Positions 32,575 through 41,808 of a stretch of 64,000 nt of DNA are shown piece by piece. This DNA is from Planctomycetota bacterium. GTDB taxonomy: Bacteria > Planctomycetota > J058 > JAJDCQ01. The notes beneath the pieces are model-generated. The model saw nothing but the letters and a program-made list of their open reading frames with translations. It made no database searches and was not told the origin of the DNA. The stretch's first letter is position 1, and each line of letters opens with the position of its first letter. Location: the NCBI GenBank assembly GCA_029260755.1, contig JAJDCQ010000216.1:79215-143214 (forward strand). The letters are read 5' to 3'. A program made the position numbers and the translations under genes.

Positions 32575-33722
32575 CGGTCGGCGCTCGCGACGGTCGCGGG
32601 GCGGTCGGGCGTCTCGGTCGTCTCGGCCGCGGGTGGCTCGGTCGCGGCGCGCCCGATCCGCGGCTCTCCGAACGAGAGGGCGCCGAACCGGAACGTCGGC
32701 CGGAGCCCGGCGAACATCCAGTAGGAGGTGAACTCGGAGCTCGTGACGACGTTCGGGAACTCGGGGTTGCGGGAGCTCGGCCCGGCGATCTCCTTCTCGG
32801 CGACCATCGACAGGTACTGGTCGATGCCGCCCTCGATGCTGTTGCCGTTGAGGATCACCTCGGCGCCGGTCCGCTTCGCGAAGCCGCGCAGCCCGGGCAC
32901 GCGCGACTTCTCTGGCGCGTAGGCGTCGGGGCCGACGCCGTTCTCGCTCGTGACCATGACGCCCTCGGGCGTCCGGACGCAGAAGCTGTGGTTGCCCTCG
33001 GTGTGGCCCGGCGTCCGGACGAGCGCGACGCCCGGTCCGAGGAGGACGTCGTCGTCGATGAGCTCGACGCGCGAGGGGTCGACGCCCTCGATCCCGCCGG
33101 GGCAGTACCAGTAGGAGAACCACGGCAGGTGCCCGCCGGTGATCTCCCACTCGCGCTGCATCACGAGCAGCTTCGCGTTCGGGAAGTAGCCGCGCCGCCC
33201 GCCGGTGCCGAGCCAGCGCCGCACGTCCTGGGTGTGGAGGTGGTCGTAGGAGAGGTAGTCGACCTGCTCGGGCGGGATCCCGGTCCGGGCGAGCGCCTCC
33301 TCGACCGTCGCGTACTGCGGCGCGATCATCCGCGCGCCGACGCCCTTGAACGCGCCCATCGAGTCGGTCAGGTCGCGGAAGAACGGCGTCGCCTTGCTCC
33401 CCTCGACGTCGGTCGGGCTCATGAGGAGCGTCTTGATCCGCCCGTCGAACCCGCGGAACTGAACGACGAAGACGCGGTTCATGATGTGGATGTAGGGCGT
33501 CGGTCGGCCGCACGCGTTGAGGAACCCGTACTTGGTCGGGTAGGGCACCCGGACGAGGTCGAAGCTGCGGTAGTAGACGACCGGATCCGCGTCGTGGAGC
33601 TCCTCGTGGAGGGCGTGGGCGCCCTTCCTGATCGCCGCGAGGCGGTCCTGCGGGACGGCGTGGTCGCGCGCGCCGTCGAATTGGGCGAGGCGGCGGAACC
33701 CGTTCGGCGCGGCGTCGGACAT
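32571..33722 (-). CDS. Metallo-beta-lactamase-fold hydrolase with altered metal motif
   Basis: The 383-residue product has the MBL-fold signature in a changed form: DHLHTQD, where the canonical order is HxHxDH, so Gln stands in place of the Asp and Asp in place of the last His. RTPGHTEGNHSF supplies the later metal His, and a long N-terminal part (YRSFDLVRVPYPTKYGFLNA) is not typical of small MBL enzymes. It could still bind one metal. The reaction is unknown. GGGAGC lies upstream of the ATG. It is the first gene of a pair with the SDR. Confidence 0.78.
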   Translation of the reverse strand: MSDAAPNGFRRLAQFDGARDHAVPQDRLAAIRKGAHALHEELHDADPVVYYRSFDLVRVPYPTKYGFLNACGRPTPYIHIMNRVFVVQFRGFDGRIKTLLMSPTDVEGSKATPFFRDLTDSMGAFKGVGARMIAPQYATVEEALARTGIPPEQVDYLSYDHLHTQDVRRWLGTGGRRGYFPNAKLLVMQREWEITGGHLPWFSYWYCPGGIEGVDPSRVELIDDDVLLGPGVALVRTPGHTEGNHSFCVRTPEGVMVTSENGVGPDAYAPEKSRVPGLRGFAKRTGAEVILNGNSIEGGIDQYLSMVAEKEIAGPSSRNPEFPNVVTSSEFTSYWMFAGLRPTFRFGALSFGEPRIGRAATEPPAAETTETPDRPATVASADR

Positions 33723-33872
33723 GAGACTGCTCCCGGGGGGGCTGCGGATGGCCTGCGGGCGAGGCGGGGAGCATTCTACTGGGGCGGGCGAGTCCGGACG
33801 ACCCGGAGTCCGTCAGCGAACGGGCGACCACGCGTGTTGATGGAACAGGAGCGTGCGACTGCCGTCGCGATG

Positions 33873-34019
33873 GACGATCCACAGATTTCACAGATTACAC
33901 AGATTGCTGCGGGCGGGTCCGAGTCGTTGCCGATGCCGAAACGGGCCTGAGCCCTTCGGCGAGGGATGACCGCCTTCGTCAGCTCGTATCTGTGAAATCT
34001 GTGTAATCTGTGGATCGTC
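33873..34019. repeat. Inverted repeat built from 9-bp CACAGATT units
   Basis: The left arm (33873-33905) is GACGATC followed by three 9-base units CACAGATT(T/A). The right arm (33987-34019) is its reverse complement except that the T and A at the unit ends are swapped. The arms are 81 bases apart. The rest of this 446-bp gap (33723-34168) shows no gene. Similar elements are at 45432-45519 (CGCGGATT units) and, in degenerate form, at 41231-41262. Confidence 0.7.
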
Positions 34020-34168
34020 AGCCGTTCGGAGCGGGGACTCTCGTGTTCCTGGAACGGATCTCGCGCGACGGCCATGGAGCCGGATTCGGAACTCGCAATG
34101 GGTCGGACGCCATACGATCGGGCTCGAGGGCCAGCGAAGAGCGGGACCGGCCCGTCGCGCACGGCAGT

Positions 34169-34786
34169 CTAGCTCTCCTCGAGCATCATCATCGCCGCCA
34201 CCTCGGCGAACGCGCGGACGCCCTCGTCGGTGTCCGTCTCGAGGACCCGCGCGACGAGCTCACGCGCGCCCGTCGACAGCGGGAGGGCGCCGAGCGCCTT
34301 CAGCACCTCGATCCGGATCTCCGCTCCTCCGCTTTCGAGGAGCGCTCCGAGCATCGGAAGCGGGTCGAAGGACTCGTCCCGGATCGCGAGGGCGACGCTG
34401 GCCCGGAGCCGCGCCTCGGGATCGGGGTCGTCGGTGCCGTCGCGGAGGATCTTCCGGACGCTCTCCTCGTCCTGGACGGCATGCGCGAGGATGGCGCGGC
34501 CTCGCCAGCGGAGGCCGGGCTCGGGCGCGACGACGAAGCCGCGGAGGAGGTCGTGGCTCCGCCGGGGGTGGAGGCGCCCGAGGCGCTGGGCGGCGGCGAC
34601 CCGGAGGGCCGGCAGCTCGCCCTCGTCGCTGGCCAGCCGGTCGAGCGGCGGGCCGAGCTCGGGATGCCGGGCGAGGTCGAGCTCGTCGACGGCGAGGAGG
34701 GCGTCCTCGCGAACGTGCGCATCGGGGGACGCGAGGTGGGCGACGATCCCGTCGGTCGCCGCCGGGGCCCGGGTCGAATCCGTCAT
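34169..34786 (-). CDS. HEAT-repeat protein
   Basis: The 205-residue soluble protein is a run of about five HEAT repeats (AHLASPDAHVREDALLAVDEL, PALRVAAAQRLGRL, DPDPEARLRASVALAIRD, IRIEVLKALGALPL, TDEGVRAFAEVAAMM). Such solenoids bind other proteins. The ATG at 34786 has GAGGA about 7 bases upstream. The gene is divergent from the kinase-WD40 gene, with 264 bp between the starts. Confidence 0.8.
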   Translation of the reverse strand: MTDSTRAPAATDGIVAHLASPDAHVREDALLAVDELDLARHPELGPPLDRLASDEGELPALRVAAAQRLGRLHPRRSHDLLRGFVVAPEPGLRWRGRAILAHAVQDEESVRKILRDGTDDPDPEARLRASVALAIRDESFDPLPMLGALLESGGAEIRIEVLKALGALPLSTGARELVARVLETDTDEGVRAFAEVAAMMMLEES

Positions 34787-35050
34787 CGTGGTTCCTCGAT
34801 TCGAAGAGGGGTTTCGAGCCGCTCTCACGAGCGAACCGAGTGCCAAGATCACGAGAAGCGACGAGACGCGGAAGCGGCTGTCGACCCGATCCTTGAGAGA
34901 TCGTCAACGGCCGTTGCGTGTCGCCGGGTGGAGGTAGAGGGGTCGATTGCCTCGCGCGATGGGCGGTCAGCGCACGCACCTACCGATACCGACGACGAGC
35001 CGCGGCGTGGGCCGGTTGGCGTTCCGCCGCGTCGACGTTACCACGGAGTC

Positions 35051-38000
35051 ATGTCCGGGCCGCTTCGATGCTCTCGCTGTGGTGGAGCCCATCCGCCGGG
35101 GAGCTGTCCCGTCGCCGCGCCGGCGAGCCCGGCGCCCGGCGTCGGGCGTCCGCCATCCGGGAGCGGGCGACCGGGGTCCGCTCCGCCGCCGGGGGCGACC
35201 CCGGGGCGGGCCGGCGCCGCCTCTCCCCGACCCGCCGGCGCGGTGCCCCCGGGCGGGCCGGCCTTCGCCGATCGCCGCGAGTGGCCGCGCCTAGGCCGCT
35301 ACCGGGTCCTCGGCGAGCTCGGGCGCGGCGGGATGGGCGTCGTCTATCGGGCGATCGACTCGGCTCTCGATCGCGAGGTCGCCGTCAAGGTGATCCTCGA
35401 CGCGCGCCGGGCAGGACCGAGCGCCGTCGAACGGTTCGGGCGCGAGGCGCGCGCGGTCGCGCGCCTCCGTCACCCGAGCATCGTCGCGGTCCACGAGGTC
35501 GGCAACGACGGCGGCCGGCCGTTCATCGTGATGGACTTGATTCGTGGCGCGACGCTCGAGGAGCTCCTCGAGCGCGGCGAGGTCGCACCGCGCAGGCTCG
35601 CGGGGCTCGTCCGGGACACCGCCCGCGCGCTCCAGCACGCCCACGAGCGGGGGATCGTCCATCGCGACGTGAAGCCGCAGAACGTGCTCGTCGATGACGC
35701 GGGCCCTCATCTGACGGACTTCGGCCTCGCGCGTGACCTCGACGCCGACGCGAAGCTCACCGGGTCGGGCCAGCTCATCGGCACGCCTGCCTACGTCGCC
35801 CCCGAGCAGGCTCGCGGTGAGCCGGCCGGCCCGGCGGCCGACGTCTACGCCCTCGGCGGCGTCCTCTACCGCGGCCTCGCGGGGCGTGAGCCGTTCGAGG
35901 GCGGCAGCCTGATCGAGCTCATCCGTCGCGTCATTCACGAGGACCCCGAGCCGCCGCGCCGGAGCGATCCGTCCGTCCACCCCGACCTCGAGACGATCGC
36001 GCTCCGCTGCCTCGAGAAGGAGCCCGAGCGCCGCTACGGCGACGCCGCCGAGGTCGCCGCCGAGCTGACCCGGTTCCTCGATGGCGAGGCGATCCGGGCG
36101 CGGCCGATCGGACGGCGCGAGCGCCTCGCGCGGTGGGCCCGGCGCAACCGGGCCCTCGCCGCAATGTCGACGGTGCTCGGGGTCGTCCTCGCGGGGGCCG
36201 TCGTCTTCGGGATCGCCTTCGCGGCGTGGTCGTTCGATCGCATCCGGGAGGAGCGCGACCGCGCCCACGCGCGACGCGAGGATGCCCTCCGCGAGCGCGG
36301 CCGCGCCGAGGAGGAGAGCGCCCGGGCGAGGGTGGCCGAGGCGGACGCGCGCCTCGCGGCCGACCGCGCGGCGGGGGCGAGCGCTCGCGCCGAGGGGGAG
36401 CGGGCCAAGGCGGAGGCGGAGGCGAAGCGCGCCGAGGCGGAGGCGGCGCGCGCCGAGCGGGAGCGCGACCGCGCCGACGCCGAGCGGCGGCAGGCGGACG
36501 CGGCGCGCGAGCGGGTGCAGCTCGAGAGCCGGGCGAAGGACGGGCTCCTCGCCCGCGCGCTCGCCGAGAAGGGGGAGCGGCTTCTCGCGGCGGGACGTCA
36601 CGCGGGCGCGGCTGCCTTCTTCGTCGAGAGCCTCGCCATCCGGGAGCGACCCGAGACGCGATCGCGCCTGGCCTTCGCCCTGCCTCTGTTGCCGCGCGTC
36701 GTGGCCGCGGGCGGTCGCGTCCCGGCGCTCGCCGTCGCTCTGTCAGCCGACGGCGGCCGCCTCGCCGTCGGCGACGGCCGCGGCTTCGTCCGCGTCTTCG
36801 ACCTCGCGACCGGCCGGCTCGTCAGCCGCTGGCGCCCTCCCCGAACGCCGGAGACGGGCGCGCGCGTCGTCGCGTTCGGACCGCGCGGGGAGCGGGTCGC
36901 CTCGGGCGGCTTCGGCGGCTGGGTTCACGTCCGCGACGTCGCCCGCGCGAGCACCGTCCTCGACCGGATCGTCATCGGACGGAAGGAGCTGATCGAGAGC
37001 ATCTCGTTCGACGGCGACGGCGACGGCCTCGTCGTCCGCAAGGGCGCGCGATCGCAGCCGCTCCGCGTGAGCCTCACCACCCCGGATGCGACGATCGACC
37101 TCCTCCCGAGCCCGGCACCCGACGGCGGCGTGCCCGAGCGGAGCGTGCCCGTCGGCCCGGGGCTCGTCGCGACCCTCTCGACCGGCGGCGACCGCCTCTC
37201 GCTCTCGGGCGGGCCGGCAGGCGCCGCGCGCGTCGAGCTCGCCGACGACGGCGCGATGGCGCTCCAGGCGGTCGGCTCGGAGATCAGGATCTTCTCGCCA
37301 TTCCGCGGTCGGATCGATGCGGTCACCTGGTCGGTCCGCGAGGACGGCTCGCCGGCCCTCTCGGCGCTCCGCGCGGTCGTGCCCCCCGGCGTCCTCGGCG
37401 CGGGCGGGATCGTCGGCGTCGCGCCCGATCGCGGGAGCATCGTATGGGGCGACCGGAAGGGCCGGGGCGCGTGGCTGGTGGACCTCGTGCGCGGGAAGGT
37501 CGAGACGCTCGAAGGCGCCGACCTCGGCGCCGCCATCGCGACCTGGAGCGCCGACGGTCGCCGCCTCGCCATCATCGAGGGGTCGCGAGCCGGCAGCGCC
37601 TTCAAGGGCGGAGGCGTGCGCGTCTACGACGTCTCGGGCGCGGCCCCGATCACGGTCGCGACCCTCGCCGGCCGCCGCAGCCACGACGGCGGCGAGCGCG
37701 AGACGACGGTCGCCCTCCGCGGCGATGGCCGTCGCCTGGCCACGGCCGACCCGTCGGGGTGGGTCGAGGTGTGGGATCTCGAGACGGGGCGGTCGATCTC
37801 CCGCCGGAAGCTCGGCGCACGCGGCAGGATGGCGTGGCGACCCGACGGCGAGGTGATGGTCCTCTGCGCGCGCGCCGGCGCCTCGCGCGTCGTCTCGCCC
37901 GAGACGGGCGAGGTCATCAAGGAGACCTACTCCTGCCGCGCGGCGACGTTCTCCGCCGACGGGACGTCGCTCGCGTTCGCCGAAGCGGCGCCGAAGGTCT

Positions 38001-39619
38001 GGATCTCGGGCGCGGCGGGGGACGGCTCGTTCGCCGTCGACGCCGAGGTGACCGGGCTCGCCTTCTCGCCCTCGGCGGACCGGATCGCCGTCGCGTTCGC
38101 CGACGGGAGCGTCGGCACCTGGAGCTCGGCCGAGCGGACGCCGGTCGACCGCGCCGCGGTCCACGACGGCGCGGCGACGGCCGTCGCCTGGAGCCCGGAC
38201 GGCCGCTCGATCGCCGTCGCCGGGGAGGGCGGCCTCGTGCGGCTCGTCCGGTCCGACGGCCTCGGCGAGGGCGGGGTCGCGACGCGGCACGAGGCCGCCG
38301 CCCGCGCGGTCGCCTGGTCGAGCGACGGGCGCCTGCTGGCGAGCGGCGGCGACGACGGCCTCGTCCGGGTGGCGCGGTTGCCGCGATCGGGCCAGGGCGC
38401 GCCCGAGCTCGCGACCGTCCTCGACGGCCACGACGACGACGTCACCTCCGTCGACTTCCTGCACGGCGACGGAGGCGACGGCGGTGACGGCGGCCGCCTC
38501 GCCTCGGCGGACCGGAGCGGATCGTGGAGGCTGTGGGAGCTTCCGCCGCCCGGCCGCGCGCCGCTGGCGACGGCTGTCGCAGTCGACGGCGGCGCGGCTT
38601 CGGTCGCCTTCGCGCCCGACGGCGCGCGGCTCGCGCTCGGCGGCGCCGACGGCCGCGTCCGCCTCCTCGACGCGGCGACCCTCGCCGAGGTCGCCGTCCT
38701 CGACGCCGGCGTCGAGGCCTTCCCGCCGCTCGCGCACGAGCGGCGGCCTGCCCGGCCGCCGCTCGACGTCGCCTGGAGCGCCGACGGTGCGCGCGTCGTC
38801 ACGAGCGGCCCCGATGACCGGGCGCGCCTCTGGGATGTCGCGCGCGCCGAGGTGATCGGCGAGACGCGCCTCGGCGCCGAGCGCGACCGCGTCCGCGCCG
38901 TCGCGGCGGGGCCCGGCGGCGAGGTGGCGCTCTGCTACCCGTCGAAGCTCTTCCGGCTCGAGGTCCGCGATGGCGTGCTCGACGCGCGCGAGCTCGGTGA
39001 GCTCGACGAGGTCGTCGACACCTGGCTCGGCGGCCCGGCCGTCGCTCCCGACGGGAGGCTCGTCGCGGTCGGCGCCAACCGCAAGGTGGAGGTGTTCGAC
39101 GCTGGCACGGGCGAGCTGCTCGGCCGCGTCCCCGACGGCGGCGACCCGGTCCGGCGGATCGCGATCGCGCCGGGCGGGGAGATGGTCACCGGGCTCTTCG
39201 ACGGAACCCTCCGGCGCTGGGACGTCGGGCAGCCGGCCGCGCCGAAGCCGGGACCGATCGCGGTCGCCCACGCCGGCAGCGTCTCGGCGCTCGCGTGGGA
39301 GCCCGGCGGGCGCTGGCTCGTCTCCGGCGGCGCCGACGGCCGCGTCCGCTTCCTCGACGCGGAGCTCTCGCCGATCGCGGCGATCGACCTCGAGCGGTCG
39401 GTCCCGATCGATGCGGCGGTCGCCGGCGGGCGGGTCGCGGTGACGACGGTCGACGGCCGGCTGCTCGTCTGGGAGGTCGAGGCGCTCGGCATCGTCGAGC
39501 CAGTCGACGCGATCCGCGAGCGGGTCCGAGCGCGCGCCCGGGTGGCCGTCCGGGGGCTCGACCTCTCCGGCCTCGGCGAGTCGCTCCGGCTCGCCGCCCC
39601 CGAGGACGGCCCTCGGTAG
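35051..39619 (+). CDS. Transmembrane Ser/Thr kinase with coiled coil and WD40-repeat sensor
   Basis: The 1522-residue product starts with a small Cys motif (CSRCGGAHPPGSCP; C7, C10, C19) and a Pro/Gly-rich linker. The kinase domain (GRGGMGVVY from 91, K113, HRD 204-206, DFG 223-225) ends near 345. A membrane span at about 373-393 is followed by an Ala/Glu/Arg-rich coiled coil (about 395-520). From about 550 to 1490 come 14 or more WD40-type blades (for example AVAWSPDGRSIAVAGEGG, VRLWDVA-like ends), enough for two propellers. WD40 propellers bind proteins, so the outer part likely senses or recruits partners. CGGAG lies shortly before the ATG. Confidence 0.92.
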   Translation: MSGPLRCSRCGGAHPPGSCPVAAPASPAPGVGRPPSGSGRPGSAPPPGATPGRAGAASPRPAGAVPPGGPAFADRREWPRLGRYRVLGELGRGGMGVVYRAIDSALDREVAVKVILDARRAGPSAVERFGREARAVARLRHPSIVAVHEVGNDGGRPFIVMDLIRGATLEELLERGEVAPRRLAGLVRDTARALQHAHERGIVHRDVKPQNVLVDDAGPHLTDFGLARDLDADAKLTGSGQLIGTPAYVAPEQARGEPAGPAADVYALGGVLYRGLAGREPFEGGSLIELIRRVIHEDPEPPRRSDPSVHPDLETIALRCLEKEPERRYGDAAEVAAELTRFLDGEAIRARPIGRRERLARWARRNRALAAMSTVLGVVLAGAVVFGIAFAAWSFDRIREERDRAHARREDALRERGRAEEESARARVAEADARLAADRAAGASARAEGERAKAEAEAKRAEAEAARAERERDRADAERRQADAARERVQLESRAKDGLLARALAEKGERLLAAGRHAGAAAFFVESLAIRERPETRSRLAFALPLLPRVVAAGGRVPALAVALSADGGRLAVGDGRGFVRVFDLATGRLVSRWRPPRTPETGARVVAFGPRGERVASGGFGGWVHVRDVARASTVLDRIVIGRKELIESISFDGDGDGLVVRKGARSQPLRVSLTTPDATIDLLPSPAPDGGVPERSVPVGPGLVATLSTGGDRLSLSGGPAGAARVELADDGAMALQAVGSEIRIFSPFRGRIDAVTWSVREDGSPALSALRAVVPPGVLGAGGIVGVAPDRGSIVWGDRKGRGAWLVDLVRGKVETLEGADLGAAIATWSADGRRLAIIEGSRAGSAFKGGGVRVYDVSGAAPITVATLAGRRSHDGGERETTVALRGDGRRLATADPSGWVEVWDLETGRSISRRKLGARGRMAWRPDGEVMVLCARAGASRVVSPETGEVIKETYSCRAATFSADGTSLAFAEAAPKVWISGAAGDGSFAVDAEVTGLAFSPSADRIAVAFADGSVGTWSSAERTPVDRAAVHDGAATAVAWSPDGRSIAVAGEGGLVRLVRSDGLGEGGVATRHEAAARAVAWSSDGRLLASGGDDGLVRVARLPRSGQGAPELATVLDGHDDDVTSVDFLHGDGGDGGDGGRLASADRSGSWRLWELPPPGRAPLATAVAVDGGAASVAFAPDGARLALGGADGRVRLLDAATLAEVAVLDAGVEAFPPLAHERRPARPPLDVAWSADGARVVTSGPDDRARLWDVARAEVIGETRLGAERDRVRAVAAGPGGEVALCYPSKLFRLEVRDGVLDARELGELDEVVDTWLGGPAVAPDGRLVAVGANRKVEVFDAGTGELLGRVPDGGDPVRRIAIAPGGEMVTGLFDGTLRRWDVGQPAAPKPGPIAVAHAGSVSALAWEPGGRWLVSGGADGRVRFLDAELSPIAAIDLERSVPIDAAVAGGRVAVTTVDGRLLVWEVEALGIVEPVDAIRERVRARARVAVRGLDLSGLGESLRLAAPEDGPR

Positions 39620-39702
39620 CGCCGCCGCGCCGTCTGGCGCCTCGTCCGTTACCGGATAGGATCGCGCGCTCCGCCGGCGGCTCGCCGCACTTCGGAGCGA
39701 CC

Positions 39703-41124
39703 ATGCCCACCCCCACCGAGCAGGCCCTCGCCCACTACGACGAGCATCGCGCGAAGCATCGCGCCGACCTCGACGAGCTCGTCAGCATCCCGAGCATCTC
39801 CTTCGATGGATTCCCGCCCGGCGCGGTGCGGGTGAGCGCGGATGCGTGCGTCGAGCTGCTCCGCCGGCGCGGCTTCGAGAACGTGCGCCTGCTCGAGATC
39901 GAGGACGCGCACCCGGCCGTCTTCGGCGAGGTGATCCGGTCGTCCGATCTGCCGACGGTGCTGCTCTACGCGCACCACGACGTCCAGCCGCCCGGCGACT
40001 CCGAGGTCTGGCGGACGCCGCCGTTCGAGCCGACCGAGATCGACGGGCGCCTCTTCGGGCGGGGGACCGCCGACGACAAGGCGGGCGTGGTGGTCCACAC
40101 CGCGGCCGTGTGGAGCTGGCTCGAGACCGCGAAGCAGCTGCCGCTCAACGTCAAGATGATCGTCGAGGGGGAGGAGGAGATCGGGAGCACCCACCTCGCC
40201 GACTTCCTCGAGACCTACCGCGATCTCCTCGACGCCGACGTCGTCGTCATGACCGACACGGCCAACGTCGACGAGGGGATTCCCTCGATCTCGACCGCGC
40301 TCCGGGGCATGGTGATCGTCGATGTCGAGGTGACCGCGCTCGACCACGCGCTCCACTCGGGGTTCTGGGGCGGCCCGGTGCCCGACCCGGTCATGGCGCT
40401 CTCGAAGATGCTAGCGACCCTCGTCGACGACGACGGCGAGATCGCCGTCCCGGGCATCCTCGACGCGGTCCGCGGTCCGTCCGCCGCGGCCCGGGAGAGC
40501 CTCCGCAAGCTCCCCGTCTCGCCCGAGGCGTTCCGCGAGCAGGCGGGGATGCTCCCCGGGGCGAAGCTCCTCGGCGGGAAGGAGGGCCCGTTCGCGGCGA
40601 CCTGGTATCGCCCGTCGTTGACGGTGAACGCGATCCAGGCGAGCAGCCGGGCCGACGCCCGCAACGTGATCTGTCCGAGCGCCTGGGCGCGGGTCAGCAT
40701 CCGGACCGTCCCCGACATGGACGTCGACGACACGTTCGAGGCGCTCAGCCTGGCGCTCCTGCGGAGCGCCCCGTGGGGGCTCGGCGTGCGCGTTCGGCGC
40801 CAGGGGACGGCGCGCTGGTGGACGACCGAGCCCGATCACCCGGCCTTCGACGCGGCGCGCCGCGCGCTCGCGGCCGGGTTCGGCCGGGAGGCGGTCATCA
40901 TCGGGGCGGGCTGCTCGATCCCGTTCGTCGAGCCGTTCGCCGAGCAGCTCGGCGGGGTGCCGGCCCTGCTGATCGGGGTCGAGGACCCGGCGACCAACGC
41001 GCACGGCGAGAACGAGAGCCTCTCGCTCGCCGACTTCGACCGGTCCGTCCGGTCGGCGATCCACCTCTACGAGGAGCTCGCTGGCACGCTCACGGCGTCG
41101 CCCGCGGGCGGCTCCGACGGCTGA
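39703..41124 (+). CDS. M20-family metallopeptidase (dipeptidase-like)
   Basis: The 473-residue zinc hydrolase has the M20 landmarks: H and D in YAHHDVQPPGD, the bridging D in FGRGTADDKAG, the general-base E in EGEEEIGS, a metal D in MTDTANVD, the dimerisation-domain H in ALHSGFWGG and a late His in NAHGENE. The overall pattern is that of the carnosinase/CPG2-like dipeptidases in the M20 clan. It is probably cytoplasmic, since no signal is seen. GGAGCGACC precedes the ATG. It follows the kinase-WD40 gene by 83 bp. Confidence 0.93.
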   Translation: MPTPTEQALAHYDEHRAKHRADLDELVSIPSISFDGFPPGAVRVSADACVELLRRRGFENVRLLEIEDAHPAVFGEVIRSSDLPTVLLYAHHDVQPPGDSEVWRTPPFEPTEIDGRLFGRGTADDKAGVVVHTAAVWSWLETAKQLPLNVKMIVEGEEEIGSTHLADFLETYRDLLDADVVVMTDTANVDEGIPSISTALRGMVIVDVEVTALDHALHSGFWGGPVPDPVMALSKMLATLVDDDGEIAVPGILDAVRGPSAAARESLRKLPVSPEAFREQAGMLPGAKLLGGKEGPFAATWYRPSLTVNAIQASSRADARNVICPSAWARVSIRTVPDMDVDDTFEALSLALLRSAPWGLGVRVRRQGTARWWTTEPDHPAFDAARRALAAGFGREAVIIGAGCSIPFVEPFAEQLGGVPALLIGVEDPATNAHGENESLSLADFDRSVRSAIHLYEELAGTLTASPAGGSDG

Positions 41125-41178
41125 CGCGAGGCGTCAGGGAGTCGCTCGAGACCCGCTCGGGGGCTGCCTCCGCCGGCT

Positions 41179-41206
41179 TTGCATTGACTCTGCCAGTGAT
41201 GATAAC
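41179..41206 (+). promoter_or_regulatory. Weak candidate promoter for the CBS-korAB operon
   Basis: TTGCAT (41179-41184), a 16-base spacer and GATAAC (41201-41206). Transcription would begin near 41213 and give a leader of about 134 bases that carries the degenerate AGAGAACGCAG repeats at 41231-41262. Only moderate consensus match. Confidence 0.3.
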
Positions 41207-41230
41207 GTGCCGCCTCGCATCAGCATCCAG

Positions 41231-41262
41231 CTCGCAGAGAACGCAGGCAGAGAACGCAGAGA
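41231..41262. repeat. Degenerate iterated CGCAGAGAA repeat
   Basis: CGCAGAGAA occurs complete and then in shortened or interrupted forms (CGCAGAGAA, CGCAGG, CAGAGAA, CGCAGAGA) over about 30 bases in the leader of the kor operon. It looks like one arm of the 9-base-unit elements at 33873 and 45432, but no clear second arm was found. Confidence 0.5.
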
Positions 41263-41346
41263 CACGGTCGCGCCGAGGCTCTTCGCCATCGAGCGGGGAG
41301 TTTCTCGCGTGTTCATCGTGGTGGCCTTTCGGCCCAGGGGAGACGT

Positions 41347-41805
41347 ATGAACCTCAAGGAGTTGTTCGACGGATCGGTCGTGGCGCAGCTCGACCTTCCG
41401 GACGTACCGACGATCGATTCCGGCTCGTCGGTCGCCGACGCCGTCAAGAAGATGCGCGAGAGCAAGCGCGGCGCGATCGTCGTGACGGCTGGCGGCGCGA
41501 CGGTCGGCATCTTCACGGAGGTCGACTTCGTGAAGAAAGTGCTCGGCACCGACAAGGCGGCCGGCAAGATCGACGCCGTCATGACCAAGAACCCGGAGAC
41601 GGTCAAGCCCGACACCGACCTGAGCCAGGCCTTCGAGCTGATGAGCCGCGGCAACTTCCGGCACCTCCCGGTGCAGGAGGGCAAGCAGGCCACGAAGCTC
41701 CTCGCGTTCCGGCACATGAGCCAGTACCTGGCGGAGCGGTTCCCCCAGGAGGTCCTGGCTCTGCCGCCCGACGTTCACCAGGTCCTCGCCGTGGATGGAG
41801 GCTAA
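41347..41805 (+). CDS. CBS-domain pair protein, first gene of the kor operon
   Basis: The 152-residue protein is one CBS (Bateman) pair: repeat 1 at about 8-65 (PTIDSGSSVADAVKKMRE, GAIVVTAGGATVGIFTEVD) and repeat 2 at about 72-135 (VMTKNPETVKPDTDLSQAFE). CBS pairs bind adenine nucleotides and pass energy status to partner enzymes. The stop is 3 bp before the korA start, and GGGGAGA precedes its own ATG. Together with the CBS pair fused to KorB, it suggests allosteric control of the oxidoreductase by AMP/ATP or similar ligands (inference). Confidence 0.88.
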   Translation: MNLKELFDGSVVAQLDLPDVPTIDSGSSVADAVKKMRESKRGAIVVTAGGATVGIFTEVDFVKKVLGTDKAAGKIDAVMTKNPETVKPDTDLSQAFELMSRGNFRHLPVQEGKQATKLLAFRHMSQYLAERFPQEVLALPPDVHQVLAVDGG

Positions 41806-41808
41806 GCC

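Noticed and set aside
33873..34019. CRISPR array from CACAGATT repeats
   Set aside because: Units are 9 bases, adjacent without spacers, and the arms are inverted.
36743..39271. Long antisense frame over the WD40 part of the kinase at 35051
   Set aside because: Mirror of a repetitive GC-rich coding region; the sense frame shows WD40 periodicity.
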